Source: an uncultured Flavobacteriaceae bacterium (lineage in GTDB: Bacteria; Bacteroidota; Bacteroidia; Flavobacteriales; Flavobacteriaceae). From it: 64,000 nucleotides of DNA. The stretch spans positions 496,001 through 560,000 of the forward strand of contig CANLRK010000001.1 in NCBI GenBank assembly GCA_947493535.1. Direction: 5' to 3'. The position numbers and the translations under genes were made by a program. This document shows, in pieces, positions 27,945 through 36,851 of the stretch. Positions within the stretch are counted from its first letter, which is position 1. The number at the start of each line of letters is the position of its first letter. The notes below the pieces were generated by a model that was not told where the DNA came from, made no database searches, and was given only the letters and a program-made list of their open reading frames with translations.

Positions 27945-29159
27945 ATGCAGGAAGTAACAAACATAAAATCCGATTTCCCAATACTTAATCAGCAAGTAAA
28001 CGGAAAACCCTTGGTGTATTTGGATAATGGAGCATCTTCACAAAAACCAAAAGTGGTTATAGATGCAATAGCGAAGTATTATACAGAAATCAATGCTAAT
28101 ATTCATAGAGGCGTACATACTTTAAGTCAAAAAGCTACTGATGCGTATGAAGCTGCTCGTAAAAAGCTGCAAGTTCATTTTAATGCCAAATACGATTATG
28201 AAATACTGTTTACCAAAGGTACAACAGACGGTATAAACCTAGTAGCTAATGGTTTTACTAGTTTTTTGAATGAGGGAGATGAAATTATAATTTCGCACTT
28301 AGAACACCATTCCAATATTGTTCCTTGGCAGATGTTATGTGAACGTACAGGAGCTGTTTTAAAAGTTATTCCAATGAATGAAAATGGAGAACTGGTAATG
28401 GCTGCTTATGATGAGTTACTTTCAGACAAAACAAAATTAGTTGCTGTAAATCATATTTCAAATGCTTTGGGAACTATAAATCCTATTAAAAAAATTATAG
28501 ATAAAGCGCATAAGTTTAATGCAGCAGTTTTAATAGATGGTGCTCAAGCTGCCCCACACATTAAAGCCGACGTACAAGCGTTAAATTGCGATTTTTATAT
28601 CTGCTCAGCTCACAAAATGTGTGGGCCAACGGGTGTAGGAATGCTTTATGGTAAAGAAGCATGGTTGCGTAAATTACCACCATACCAAGGAGGTGGAGAA
28701 ATGATAAAAGAGGTTAGCTTTGAAAAAACTACCTATGCCGATTTACCACATAAGTTTGAAGCAGGGACCCCTAACATCGCAGGTGGAATTGTATTTGGAG
28801 TGGCTATTGACTATTTAAATAAAGTAGGGTTTGATAGTATTCAACAACAAGAAAAAGAGCTGTTAAATTATGCAACTACTGAATTGTTAAAAATTGAGGG
28901 GCTAAAAATTATAGGAACCGCGAAGGAAAAAACATCAGTAATTTCCTTTAACATAGAAGGTTGTCATCCGTATGATATAGGAACAATAGTTGATAAATTA
29001 GGTGTAGCAGTAAGAACAGGGCACCATTGTACACAGCCTATAATGCAGTTTTTTAATATACCAGGCACAATACGAGCCTCATTTATGTTTTATAATACTA
29101 AAGAAGATGTAGATGCACTTGTGGTGGCTGTGAAGAAAGCAAAAATGATGCTTTTGTAA
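27945..29159 (+). CDS. sufS: Cysteine desulfurase SufS
   Basis: PLP enzyme that takes sulfur from cysteine as a persulfide, yielding alanine. The 404 residues have the type II desulfurase features: PLP lysine Lys224 in SAHKMCGPTG, catalytic Cys362 in RTGHHCTQP, and ANIHRGVHTLSQKATDAYE near the N-terminus. Together with the SufE-like protein below it feeds SufBCD. No promoter consensus was seen in the 71 bp after sufD, so it probably depends on read-through of the preceding hairpin. Confidence 0.97.
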   Translation: MQEVTNIKSDFPILNQQVNGKPLVYLDNGASSQKPKVVIDAIAKYYTEINANIHRGVHTLSQKATDAYEAARKKLQVHFNAKYDYEILFTKGTTDGINLVANGFTSFLNEGDEIIISHLEHHSNIVPWQMLCERTGAVLKVIPMNENGELVMAAYDELLSDKTKLVAVNHISNALGTINPIKKIIDKAHKFNAAVLIDGAQAAPHIKADVQALNCDFYICSAHKMCGPTGVGMLYGKEAWLRKLPPYQGGGEMIKEVSFEKTTYADLPHKFEAGTPNIAGGIVFGVAIDYLNKVGFDSIQQQEKELLNYATTELLKIEGLKIIGTAKEKTSVISFNIEGCHPYDIGTIVDKLGVAVRTGHHCTQPIMQFFNIPGTIRASFMFYNTKEDVDALVVAVKKAKMMLL

Positions 29160-29212
29160 GAGTTTGGCTTCTTTTTTGTAATATTATAGTTAATAACCAA
29201 AACTAAAAAATT

Positions 29213-29707
29213 ATGAAGTTATTACTGATAATAGTGAGTTTTTTTATGTTAAACTCTTGCGGAACCTGTAGCAAGGCAGCTGTTAATGAAAGTACAAATA
29301 AATTAGCAATGGAAAATAAAAGCAGTTTAGAGCAAACAGATAGGCTTACTCAAGATAAGGCTATAGTGATATATGATTCACATACTAGAGGTTTTCATTT
29401 TACAGCAACAGTTTATAACAATTATGTTACCGTAGTAAAAACACTAAATGGAAAACCAGAAAAAATTGTAGTAGAGCAATCGGAAATAGATGCAGTAAAA
29501 GCTGAAATCACAAAAATAACTTTGGATGATATAGCAAAGCATGAAGCACCAACAAAAAGAAGATATTTTGACGGAGCACCACATACAACTATAACGGTTT
29601 TTGATAAAGGCGAAAAATATAAATCACAAACATTTGACGGCGGATTTCCTCCTAAAGCCTTGGAGGTTTTAGTAAACAAAGTTTTATCTTTGTCTGCTGA
29701 AAAATAA
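29213..29707 (+). CDS. Lipoprotein of unknown function between sufS and sufE
   Basis: 164-residue lipoprotein, lipobox LNSC (Cys16) then GTCSK. The mature part has a beta-hairpin-rich segment (VIYDSHTRGFHFTATVYNNYVTVVKT in part) and a helix plus GGFPPKALEVLVNKVLSL at the end. I do not recognise a family. It is 6 bp before sufE, so it is part of the same transcript. This is the second exported protein embedded in the suf cluster. Confidence 0.82.
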   Translation: MKLLLIIVSFFMLNSCGTCSKAAVNESTNKLAMENKSSLEQTDRLTQDKAIVIYDSHTRGFHFTATVYNNYVTVVKTLNGKPEKIVVEQSEIDAVKAEITKITLDDIAKHEAPTKRRYFDGAPHTTITVFDKGEKYKSQTFDGGFPPKALEVLVNKVLSLSAEK

Positions 29708-29713
29708 AAGAAT

Positions 29714-30136
29714 ATGACTATAAACGAGATACAAGAGGAGCTTGTAGAAGAGTTTTCTATGTTTGATGATTGGATGGATCGTTATGAGTATATGATTGAG
29801 TTAGGAAAATCATTACCTCAAATAGAAACTCGTTATAAAATAGATGAGAATTTAATAAAAGGTTGTCAGTCAAAAGTATGGTTGCATGCAGAACTTAATG
29901 AGGGTAAAGTAGTATATACTGCAGATAGCGATGCGATTATAACCAAAGGAATAGTTTCAATTTTAATACGTGCATTTACCAATCAATCACCAAGTGAAAT
30001 TTTAAATGCCAACACAGATTTTATAGATGAAATTGGATTAAAAGAACATTTATCGCCAACTAGAGCAAACGGTTTGGTAAGTATGGTAAAACAAATAAAA
30101 ATGTACGCAATTGCATTTCAAACGCAAGTAAATTAA
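29714..30136 (+). CDS. sufE: Cysteine desulfuration protein SufE
   Basis: Accepts the persulfide from SufS and hands it to SufB. The 140 residues contain the conserved active Cys51 in LIKGCQSKVWL, the N-terminal helix pattern EFSMFDDWMDRYEYMIELGKSLP (shown in part as EFSMFDDWMDRYEYMI) and the C-terminal SPTRANGLVSMVKQIK. Size is typical. The sufT-like gene starts 1 bp after its stop. Confidence 0.97.
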   Translation: MTINEIQEELVEEFSMFDDWMDRYEYMIELGKSLPQIETRYKIDENLIKGCQSKVWLHAELNEGKVVYTADSDAIITKGIVSILIRAFTNQSPSEILNANTDFIDEIGLKEHLSPTRANGLVSMVKQIKMYAIAFQTQVN

Positions 30137-30137
30137 G

Positions 30138-30467
30138 ATGTCAGAAGAGCAAAATATAGACGTTAATGAATTAGGAGAAAAAATTGTTAGAGTAATAAAA
30201 ACAATTTATGACCCTGAAATTCCTGTAGATATTTATGAGTTAGGATTAATTTATGATGTAATGGTTAATGAAGATTACGACGTAAAAGTACTAATGACTT
30301 TAACTACACCAAATTGTCCTGTAGCTGAAACATTACCAAAAGAAGTAGAGGATAAAATAAAAACAATAAGTGGTATTAACGATTGCGAAGTAGAAATTAC
30401 ATTTGAACCAGCTTGGACAAAAGAGTTAATGAGTGAAGAAGCAAAGTTAGAACTGGGTATGCTATAA
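30138..30467 (+). CDS. SufT-like DUF59/MIP18 family Fe-S protein
   Basis: 109-residue DUF59 protein that helps mature iron-sulfur proteins. The domain spans nearly all residues: TIYDPEIPVDIYELGLIYDV, LMTLTTPNCPVAETLP with the conserved Cys, and EITFEPAWTKELMSEEAKLELGML at the end. The PW/AWTxxxMSEEA tail is characteristic. In suf operons this protein is named SufT, and the location right after sufE supports that role. Confidence 0.93.
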   Translation: MSEEQNIDVNELGEKIVRVIKTIYDPEIPVDIYELGLIYDVMVNEDYDVKVLMTLTTPNCPVAETLPKEVEDKIKTISGINDCEVEITFEPAWTKELMSEEAKLELGML

Positions 30468-30488
30468 TAAGCACCATATAAAATAAAC

Positions 30489-30511
30489 AATTCCCGCCTA
30501 TAGCGGGAATT
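30489..30511 (+). terminator. Hairpin between sufT-like gene and DUF2480 gene
   Basis: Nine-bp perfect stem AATTCCCGC / GCGGGAATT with a CTATA loop. No clear T-run follows (ACTTTCT), so it is either a weak terminator or an mRNA-stabilising structure. Confidence 0.6.
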
Positions 30512-30534
30512 ACTTTCTATAAGCATAAAAAATT

Positions 30535-31044
30535 ATGGAAGAGGAAATAAAAAACAGGGTAACAGCTAACAAAAACCTACTGACATTTAATTTAGAAGAC
30601 TATTATACTGAAGGAAAACGTATTGAAGTAGATTTGTCACAATGGTTAGATCAAGGGTTTATTCTAAGAGAAAATGAATTTCGCACGAGCTTAGAAAATC
30701 ATAACTGGAACCAATATGCTGATGCTTATGTGGCTGTAAACTGTAGTACAGAAGCTATTGTCCCTGCTTGGGCATATATGTTATTTACAGTAAAAGCCAG
30801 TGTTTTTGCTAAAAAAGTTTCAGTAGGCACTTTAGAAGTGTTAGAAACTATTCTTTATGAACAGGCATTAATGAATGTTGACTATGGATTGTACCAAGAT
30901 AAATTTGTTATTATCAAAGGTTGCTCAAACAAACCAGTGCCCCAAAATGCATATATTTATTGTACAAGTAAGCTTATTCAAGTAGCAAAATCAGTAATGT
31001 ATGGTGAAGCTTGTTCTTCTGTACCTTTATTTAAAAACAAATAA
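30535..31044 (+). CDS. DUF2480 family protein
   Basis: 169-residue soluble protein. The DUF2480 pattern is VDLSQWLDQGFILRENEFR, then AVNCSTEAIVPAWAYMLF and FVIIKGCSNKPVPQNAYI. Three or more cysteines are spread through it. No signal peptide. The family is mainly found in Bacteroidota, typically at the end of suf operons as here, so a link to iron-sulfur metabolism is likely but undemonstrated. Confidence 0.85.
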   Translation: MEEEIKNRVTANKNLLTFNLEDYYTEGKRIEVDLSQWLDQGFILRENEFRTSLENHNWNQYADAYVAVNCSTEAIVPAWAYMLFTVKASVFAKKVSVGTLEVLETILYEQALMNVDYGLYQDKFVIIKGCSNKPVPQNAYIYCTSKLIQVAKSVMYGEACSSVPLFKNK

Positions 31045-31078
31045 AATATAAACAACTGTTTTACAGTAATTTAATTGC

Positions 31079-31109
31079 TTTGCAGTTAAGCGTACAATGT
31101 ATATATTTG
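31079..31109 (+). promoter_or_regulatory. Predicted promoter TTTG-N19-TATATTTG
   Basis: -33 TTTG at 31079-31082 and -7 TATATTTG at 31102-31109 with 19 bp between, 27 bp before the DUF3078 ATG at 31137. It argues against the longer open frame starting at 31080. Confidence 0.68.
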
Positions 31110-31136
31110 CCAAAAATTTTTTTTAAACTAATTACA

Positions 31137-32000
31137 ATGAAAAAAATAGTATTTGCGCTTGCATTAGCGTTAACTACAGGAAGCATTTTTGCTCAAGACG
31201 AAGCCGCTAAAGATTCAATTCCTGATGGTTGGAAAAGAGGAGGAAACCTATTAATAACATTTAATCAATCAGCTTTTAATAATGAGTGGACTGGTGGAGG
31301 AATCGGTAATATAGCTGCAAATATTTTAGTGAATTACGATTTTAACTACAAAAAAGGTGGTTTTATTTGGGATAATAAAATTATTGCAGACTATGGAGTA
31401 AATAAGAATGATGGACAGGATGATTTTATAAAGAATAATGACCGATTGGAGTTTAACTCTTTAGCAGGGAAGCAAATGAGTAATAACTGGTACTATTCAT
31501 TTTATTTCAATATGAGAACTCAAATGGATAGAGGATTTGTTTATGATTCAAACGGTACTGAGTTAGGAACAAATTCGCACTTTTTCTCACCAGTATATTT
31601 TCAGGCTGGACCAGGATTATTATGGAAAAAATCAGATAATTTCCATGTAAATATTTCTCCGGCAGCAGCAAAATTAATAATTGTACATAAAGAATTCGCA
31701 GGAGCTTTTGGAACAGAACCAGGAGATACTGAACGTTTTGAGTTAGGAGCAGCAGTTAGAGGGTACTACAAAGTTAACTTAATGAAAAATATCTCTATGG
31801 AAAATATTTTAGCATTATATTCAAACTACTTAGAAGATCCTCAAAATGTAGATATAGATTATACTATGAATTTGGCAATGCAAGTAAATAAATACATTTC
31901 AGCTAACTTAACATTTCAAGCAATTTATGATGATAATGTACAGCGAAATGGTTTCCAAATTAGAGAGGCTTTTGGTTTAGGGTTTAACTATGCGTTTTAA
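31137..32000 (+). CDS. DUF3078 outer-membrane beta-barrel protein
   Basis: 287 residues with signal peptide (ends near IFAQ). The body consists of alternating aromatic beta-strands (GNLLITFNQSAFNNEWTGGG, YSFYFNMRTQMDRGFVYDS, ISMENILALYSNYLEDP) and terminates in AFGLGFNYAF, the outer-membrane C-terminal aromatic strand. The NEWTGGG motif is typical of DUF3078. It should be a small outer-membrane barrel of unknown role. Monocistronic between its own promoter and a strong terminator. Confidence 0.86.
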   Translation: MKKIVFALALALTTGSIFAQDEAAKDSIPDGWKRGGNLLITFNQSAFNNEWTGGGIGNIAANILVNYDFNYKKGGFIWDNKIIADYGVNKNDGQDDFIKNNDRLEFNSLAGKQMSNNWYYSFYFNMRTQMDRGFVYDSNGTELGTNSHFFSPVYFQAGPGLLWKKSDNFHVNISPAAAKLIIVHKEFAGAFGTEPGDTERFELGAAVRGYYKVNLMKNISMENILALYSNYLEDPQNVDIDYTMNLAMQVNKYISANLTFQAIYDDNVQRNGFQIREAFGLGFNYAF

Positions 32001-32018
32001 TAAAAAAACAAGTTTATA

Positions 32019-32048
32019 AAAAAGGCTCGCTATATAGCGAGCCTTTTT
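32019..32048. terminator. Bidirectional terminator between DUF3078 and hflX
   Basis: Perfect palindrome with 15-bp arms, core GGCTCGCTATATAGCGAGCC, flanked by A5 and T5. Serves both convergent genes. Confidence 0.93.
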
Positions 32049-32056
32049 GTTTTCGA

Positions 32057-33271
32057 TTAAGCAAAGTTTTCATCATAATCAGGGTATAAAAACTTATTAT
32101 ACGGAAAACGTGTAATATGAATGCGTCTTACTTCACTATATACTTTCTTTTTAAAGTCCTCAATATTTTCTTTTTCTGTAGCTGAAATAAATAAAACATT
32201 ATCTCCTAAATCATTCATCCAAGTTTCTTTCCAGTCTTCTAAGGTATAATGTGCTTTTGTGCGTTCGGTAACTAAATCGTCCTCATCAATAGTTTCATGT
32301 TCGTAATTGTCAATTTTATTAAAAACCATTACAGTAGGCTTATCGGCACTTTTAATTTCACTTAAAATATTGTTCACGGAAGCTATCTGATCTTCAAAAC
32401 TATTATGAGAAATATCTACTATATGTAATAACAAGTCGGCCTCACGAACTTCATCAAGCGTGCTCTTAAACGAGTCAACCAATTGTGTTGGTAGTTTTCT
32501 AATAAACCCAACCGTATCACTCAATAAAAACGGAAGGTTTTTAATAACTACTTTTCGTACTGTTGTATCAAGAGTGGCAAAAAGTTTATTTTCTGCAAAA
32601 ACCTCAGATTTTGAAATGACATTCATTAAGGTAGACTTTCCAACGTTAGTATACCCTACCAATGCAACACGAACTAGTTCACCTCGGTTACCACGCTGCG
32701 TAGCCATTTGCTTGTCAATACTCTGCATTTTCTTTTTGAGCAAAGATATTTTATCACGTACGATACGTCGGTCAGTTTCAATTTCCGTTTCTCCTGGCCC
32801 ACGCATACCAATCCCTCCTCGTTGACGTTCTAAGTGGGTCCATAGCCCCGTTAAACGAGGTAAAAAATATTGATATTGAGCTAACTCTACTTGAGTTCTG
32901 GCATAAGAAGTTTGTGCTCTTTGTGCAAAGATGTCTAAAATTAAAAGAGTTCTATCTAAAATTTTACACCCCAATGTACGCTCAATGTTTTTTTGTTGTG
33001 AAGGAGTTAACTCATCATCAAAAATTGCGGTACCTATATCATTTTGTTCAATAAAAAGGCGTACTTCTTCCAATTTACCACTTCCAATAAAAGTTTTGGC
33101 GTTAGGCATATCCATGCGTTGGGTAAAGCGTTTTTTTACTTCTCCACCAGCAGTATAGGTTAAAAACTCCAACTCATCTAAATATTCCTTAGACTTTTCT
33201 TCATTTTGCAGTCGAGTAATTATCCCTATGAGCACTACATTTTCATGCTCAATTTGTTTCTTTTCTATCAT
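32057..33271 (-). CDS. hflX: GTPase HflX
   Basis: Ribosome-associated GTPase that splits stalled or heat-damaged 70S ribosomes. At 404 residues it has the HflX N-terminal domain with the glycine-rich linker GPGETEIETDRR (preceded by RQRGGIGMR) and the G domain: G1 GYTNVGKSTL, G3 DTVGF, G4 NKID. The usual order is found and nothing is missing. It is monocistronic, between a bidirectional terminator and its own promoter. Confidence 0.96.
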   Translation of the reverse strand: MIEKKQIEHENVVLIGIITRLQNEEKSKEYLDELEFLTYTAGGEVKKRFTQRMDMPNAKTFIGSGKLEEVRLFIEQNDIGTAIFDDELTPSQQKNIERTLGCKILDRTLLILDIFAQRAQTSYARTQVELAQYQYFLPRLTGLWTHLERQRGGIGMRGPGETEIETDRRIVRDKISLLKKKMQSIDKQMATQRGNRGELVRVALVGYTNVGKSTLMNVISKSEVFAENKLFATLDTTVRKVVIKNLPFLLSDTVGFIRKLPTQLVDSFKSTLDEVREADLLLHIVDISHNSFEDQIASVNNILSEIKSADKPTVMVFNKIDNYEHETIDEDDLVTERTKAHYTLEDWKETWMNDLGDNVLFISATEKENIEDFKKKVYSEVRRIHITRFPYNKFLYPDYDENFA

Positions 33272-33289
33272 AGTTCAAATTCGATACTA

Positions 33290-33297
33290 CAAAACTA
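33290..33297 (-). promoter_or_regulatory. Predicted -7 element TAGTTTTG for hflX
   Basis: TAnnTTTG match on the minus strand, 18 bp before the hflX ATG. No -33 TTG evident. Confidence 0.45.
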
Positions 33298-33348
33298 CAT
33301 ATAAGATTCTAATTTATTAATTTAGAACATTTAAATAATTTAATAGTA

Positions 33349-34296
33349 ATGCCAAATTCTATATATACAGTAGCATTTTATAATCTTGAAAATCTGTTTG
33401 ATACTAAAGACGATCCTAATACTTTAGATCGTGATTTTTTGCCTTGGGGAAAGAAGTCTTGGACTGAAGATAAGTACGAAAAGAAAATTTATAAATTGGG
33501 TAAAGCTATTTCTCGGATTGCCAGAAATAAAACAGAAAAGCCGCCTGTTTTAGTTGGTATAGCTGAGGTGGAAAATGAGGCGGTGATTAGGGATTTGGTA
33601 GAGAGCAAACATTTAAAAAATGCTAATTACAACTTTGTGCATTACGATTCTCCTGATGAACGAGGCATAGATGTAGCGTTATTGGTTAATGAGGATTACT
33701 TTACTGTTGATTATTCCGAAACAATACCCATTGCTATTTATGAAACAGATGGTGTAAAAGATTATACTCGTGATGTATTATATGTAAACGGAAAGTTAAA
33801 TGAAGAAAAAGTACATGTGTTTGTTTGTCATTGGCCATCACGTAGAGATGGCGCCGATTTAACGAGTCATAAACGAGTACAAGCAGCAGAGCAAGTGTCA
33901 GATTTTATTGCCTCTAATGAAGCAATTAAAGAGAACGCTAAAATAATTATCATGGGTGATTTTAACGATAATCCCATAGATACAAGTGTAAAGGAATATT
34001 TGGTGACAGATAATTTATATAATCCATTTGAAAAATTAATGAATATTACACGTGGTAGTCTGAGTCATTATGCCGAATGGTTTTTGTTTGATCAGATTAT
34101 TTTTTCGCATAATTTTTTTAAGCCAGAAAAAGGAAAACACAGTTTTCAAGAAGCTAATGTTTTTGATAAAGAATTTTTAGCAGAATGGGAAGGGAAAAAC
34201 AAAGGTAACCCGTTCAGAACATATAGAGGGAAACGCTATTTAGGTGGGTATAGCGATCATTTTCCAGTATATATAAATTTGAAAAAGTACAGGTAG
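33349..34296 (+). CDS. Endonuclease/exonuclease/phosphatase family protein
   Basis: 315-residue metal-dependent phosphoesterase of the EEP superfamily. Motifs: YNLENLFD (Asn), GIAEVEN (Glu metal ligand), ERGIDVALLV, CHWPSRRDG (catalytic His), MGDFNDNP (Asp/Asn) and YSDHFPVYI (terminal Asp-His). No signal peptide was found, so the product is probably cytosolic. Substrate could be DNA, RNA or a phospholipid head group. It stands alone after the divergent hflX. Confidence 0.9.
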   Translation: MPNSIYTVAFYNLENLFDTKDDPNTLDRDFLPWGKKSWTEDKYEKKIYKLGKAISRIARNKTEKPPVLVGIAEVENEAVIRDLVESKHLKNANYNFVHYDSPDERGIDVALLVNEDYFTVDYSETIPIAIYETDGVKDYTRDVLYVNGKLNEEKVHVFVCHWPSRRDGADLTSHKRVQAAEQVSDFIASNEAIKENAKIIIMGDFNDNPIDTSVKEYLVTDNLYNPFEKLMNITRGSLSHYAEWFLFDQIIFSHNFFKPEKGKHSFQEANVFDKEFLAEWEGKNKGNPFRTYRGKRYLGGYSDHFPVYINLKKYR

Positions 34297-34383
34297 TATT
34301 TTTTACAAATAATTTATGATTATAATATTCCTTTTTCAAGATAAAATAGCCTTATTTTGTAACTTCTAAATATGACATGTTTC

Positions 34384-34737
34384 ATGAAAAAAATGTACTA
34401 TTTGTCTACATGTGACACCTGTAAGCGTATAATTAAAGAGTTGAATTTACCTTCAGATGTTATTATGCAGGATATAAAAAAGACACCTATCACGGTAAAG
34501 CAATTAGAACAAATGCATGAATTATCAGGTAGTTATGAGGCTTTGTTTAGTAAGCGCGCTAAACTTTATAAAGAAATGGATTTGAAGAATGCGAGTTTAA
34601 CTGAGCGGGATTATAAAAACTATATTCTAGAGCATTACACCTTTTTAAAGAGGCCGGTTTTATTATATGCAGGACAAATTTTTATAGGGAACTCGAAAAA
34701 AACGGTAGCGCAAGCAAAAGAGTTTATTCATGTTTAG
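34384..34737 (+). CDS. ArsC/Spx-family thioredoxin-fold protein
   Basis: 117 residues of the arsenate reductase (ArsC) family. The start MKKMYYLSTCDTC gives the CxxC site (CDTC) at residues 10-13; upstream ATG at 34372 adds four residues. The FLKRPVLL motif is the ArsC Arg-Pro segment. Small ArsC-like proteins of this type are not proven arsenate reductases and may act as general thiol oxidoreductases. It overlaps the EamA gene by 8 bp. Confidence 0.83.
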   Translation: MKKMYYLSTCDTCKRIIKELNLPSDVIMQDIKKTPITVKQLEQMHELSGSYEALFSKRAKLYKEMDLKNASLTERDYKNYILEHYTFLKRPVLLYAGQIFIGNSKKTVAQAKEFIHV

Positions 34738-35632
34738 TAGTAAAACGTTCGCATTTATAGCAGCTTTTTTTGTGCAAGTATTCTACGGAGTTACTTTTAC
34801 TTTTGCAAACGATGTTATTGATGGTGGTTACATTAAGCCTTACGGGTTTATATTTTTACGCCTTATAGGAGCTACACTATTATTTTGGTTGTTTGGTAAT
34901 TTTGCACCCAAAGAAAAAGTTGCAGCTAAAGATTACTTAATTTTTGCAGCAGCAGCATTTTTTGGAGTAACATTAAATATGCTTACGTTTTTTAAAGGCT
35001 TATCGTACACTACACCCATACATGCTTCGGTAATTATGGTGGTTGTTCCTATACTAGTACTAGTAATGTCGGCTATAATTTTAAAAGAAAAAGTAACCTC
35101 ATTAAAAATAGTCGGTATAATTCTAGGGCTTTCTGGAGCTTTGGTTTTAACACTTTACGGAAAGTCTGCTGTAGCTACTGATAATATAGTTTTAGGTAAT
35201 TTTTTAGTATTTATTAATGCCGTATCGTACGCTATATATATTATTATAATAAAGCAATTAACAAGTAAGTATCATCCGTTTACTTTTGTGAAATGGTTGT
35301 TTTTATTTGGGGTTTTTATGGTTGCTCCTTTCGGATACCAAGAGTTAAGTGAGGTACAATGGCATACATTTCAACCCTATACGTATTTTGCCGTAATATT
35401 TATAATAGTAGCAGCTACCTTTGCTACATATATATTAAACCCAATGGCTTTACGACAATTAAAAGCATCTACCGTAAGTACTTTTTTATACTTACAACCC
35501 GTAATAGCAGGAATTTTTGCCATACTTATGGGTAGTGACACATTAAATACCACAAAGTTAATAGCAGCGTTATTAATTTTTATTGGTGTATATTTAGTAA
35601 GTAAGCCAAATAAAAAACTTAAGGAAGTTTAA
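34730..35632 (+). CDS. EamA-family (drug/metabolite) transporter
   Basis: 300-residue inner-membrane protein with ten predicted transmembrane segments in two EamA repeats. The end-of-repeat motifs are VMSAIILKEKVTSLKIVGIILG and FLYLQPVIAGIFAILMGSDTLNTTKLIAALLIF (shown in part). It should export or import a metabolite; substrate unknown. The start overlaps the ArsC-like gene and the stop codon shares a base with the next start (TAATG), so the three genes are translationally linked. Confidence 0.88.
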   Translation: MFSSKTFAFIAAFFVQVFYGVTFTFANDVIDGGYIKPYGFIFLRLIGATLLFWLFGNFAPKEKVAAKDYLIFAAAAFFGVTLNMLTFFKGLSYTTPIHASVIMVVVPILVLVMSAIILKEKVTSLKIVGIILGLSGALVLTLYGKSAVATDNIVLGNFLVFINAVSYAIYIIIIKQLTSKYHPFTFVKWLFLFGVFMVAPFGYQELSEVQWHTFQPYTYFAVIFIIVAATFATYILNPMALRQLKASTVSTFLYLQPVIAGIFAILMGSDTLNTTKLIAALLIFIGVYLVSKPNKKLKEV

Positions 35633-36798
35633 TGAATTACACTACCAGAATTTTTAATTATGTAGATGAAATTCCTGAACAGATATGGAAGGACTTCTCT
35701 GGTGTTTCTAATGTGTATTTTTCTAAACCATACTTAAAAGCATTTGAAGCTCATAACACGCATAAAATTCAATTTTTTTATATAGTCATTTCCAAAGCAG
35801 GTGTTGCTGTTAGTATAGCTACGCTTCAAGTAATGGAGTTTGATTTTATGGAGTCTGACTTTACATCAAATTCAAATAAGTTTGTTGAACGAGTGAGCGA
35901 TTGGTTGAGCGGTATATTAAAGCGGAATTATATAAAAATAATGATATGTGGTAATGTTTTTCTAAGTGGAGAACACGGCATATATATTAAGCCAACGGAA
36001 GATAAAAAGTTGGTGTTAGAAAGTATTGTTAAAGGAATAAATGCTATAGTAAACGCAAATAAATACTTAAAAAAATGGGTTGATATAATTTTACTCAAAG
36101 ATTTTATCACAGAATCTCTTCCCATCACAAACAATTTAAAACAGTACAGCTATACACCTATACAAGTAGACCCTAATATGGTGTTACGTTTAAATCCTGA
36201 ATGGAAAAACTTTGAGGATTACTTGGCTGATTTCAGATCAAAATTTAGGGTAAAAGCAAAAAAGGCATATAAAACAAGTGCCGTACTAAAGGTTAAAGAT
36301 TTTAGTTATGAGGAAATTGTAACATATAAAAAAGAGTTAACCATTTTGTATAATAATGTAAAAAATAAAGCAAGTTTCACCCCAGAAAGTTTAAACCTTT
36401 CTACATACAGTTCCTTAAAAAAAGTGTTAGAAAAAGATTTTATTTTTAGAGGTTATTTTTTGGAGGAGCAATTGGTTGGTTTTATGAGTGGAGTAATAAA
36501 CAATCAGTTTTTTGATGCACATTATGTAGGAATCAATTATGAGCTAAATAGAAAGTATGCCATTTACTCGCGTATGTTATATGATTATGTTGCAATAGGA
36601 ATTGAACGCGGTGTTAACGAAATTAATTTTGGGCGAACGGCTGGTGAAATTAAAAGTACTTTAGGTGCAGTTCCGCAAGAGCTTACCTGTTATATCAAGC
36701 ATAAAAAAACAATAGCTAATTTTTTATTTAAACCTTTTCTAAAAAGAGTAAGGCCTACAGTTTTTGAACAGCGATTTCCGTTTAAAGAAAATGCATAA
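35632..36798 (+). CDS. GNAT-like (BioF2 type) acyltransferase
   Basis: 388 residues, cytosolic. The C-terminal half has the BioF2/FemX-like acetyltransferase pattern FRGYFLEEQLVGFMSGVINN followed by DAHYVGINYELNRKYAIYSRMLYDYVAIGIERGVNEINFGRTAG (pieces shown). Such proteins acylate small molecules or lipids. The N-terminal half (YFSKPYLKAFEAHN) is also typical. Co-transcribed with the EamA transporter. Which substrate is modified is unknown. Confidence 0.78.
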   Translation: MNYTTRIFNYVDEIPEQIWKDFSGVSNVYFSKPYLKAFEAHNTHKIQFFYIVISKAGVAVSIATLQVMEFDFMESDFTSNSNKFVERVSDWLSGILKRNYIKIMICGNVFLSGEHGIYIKPTEDKKLVLESIVKGINAIVNANKYLKKWVDIILLKDFITESLPITNNLKQYSYTPIQVDPNMVLRLNPEWKNFEDYLADFRSKFRVKAKKAYKTSAVLKVKDFSYEEIVTYKKELTILYNNVKNKASFTPESLNLSTYSSLKKVLEKDFIFRGYFLEEQLVGFMSGVINNQFFDAHYVGINYELNRKYAIYSRMLYDYVAIGIERGVNEINFGRTAGEIKSTLGAVPQELTCYIKHKKTIANFLFKPFLKRVRPTVFEQRFPFKENA

Positions 36799-36830
36799 AA
36801 GCATTCTATAAGAATACGTTTATGCATTTT
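36788..36830 (+). terminator. Terminator after the GNAT-like gene
   Basis: 12-bp perfect stem AAAATGCATAAA / TTTATGCATTTT around a 19-nt loop. The stop codon of the gene lies inside the first arm. Confidence 0.75.
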
Positions 36831-36851
36831 GTGAAGTGAGTTTAACAAGTG

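Noticed and set aside
34384-34737. Arsenic-resistance operon
   Set aside because: The ArsC-like protein stands with an EamA transporter and GNAT; no arsR, arsB or acr3 is present.
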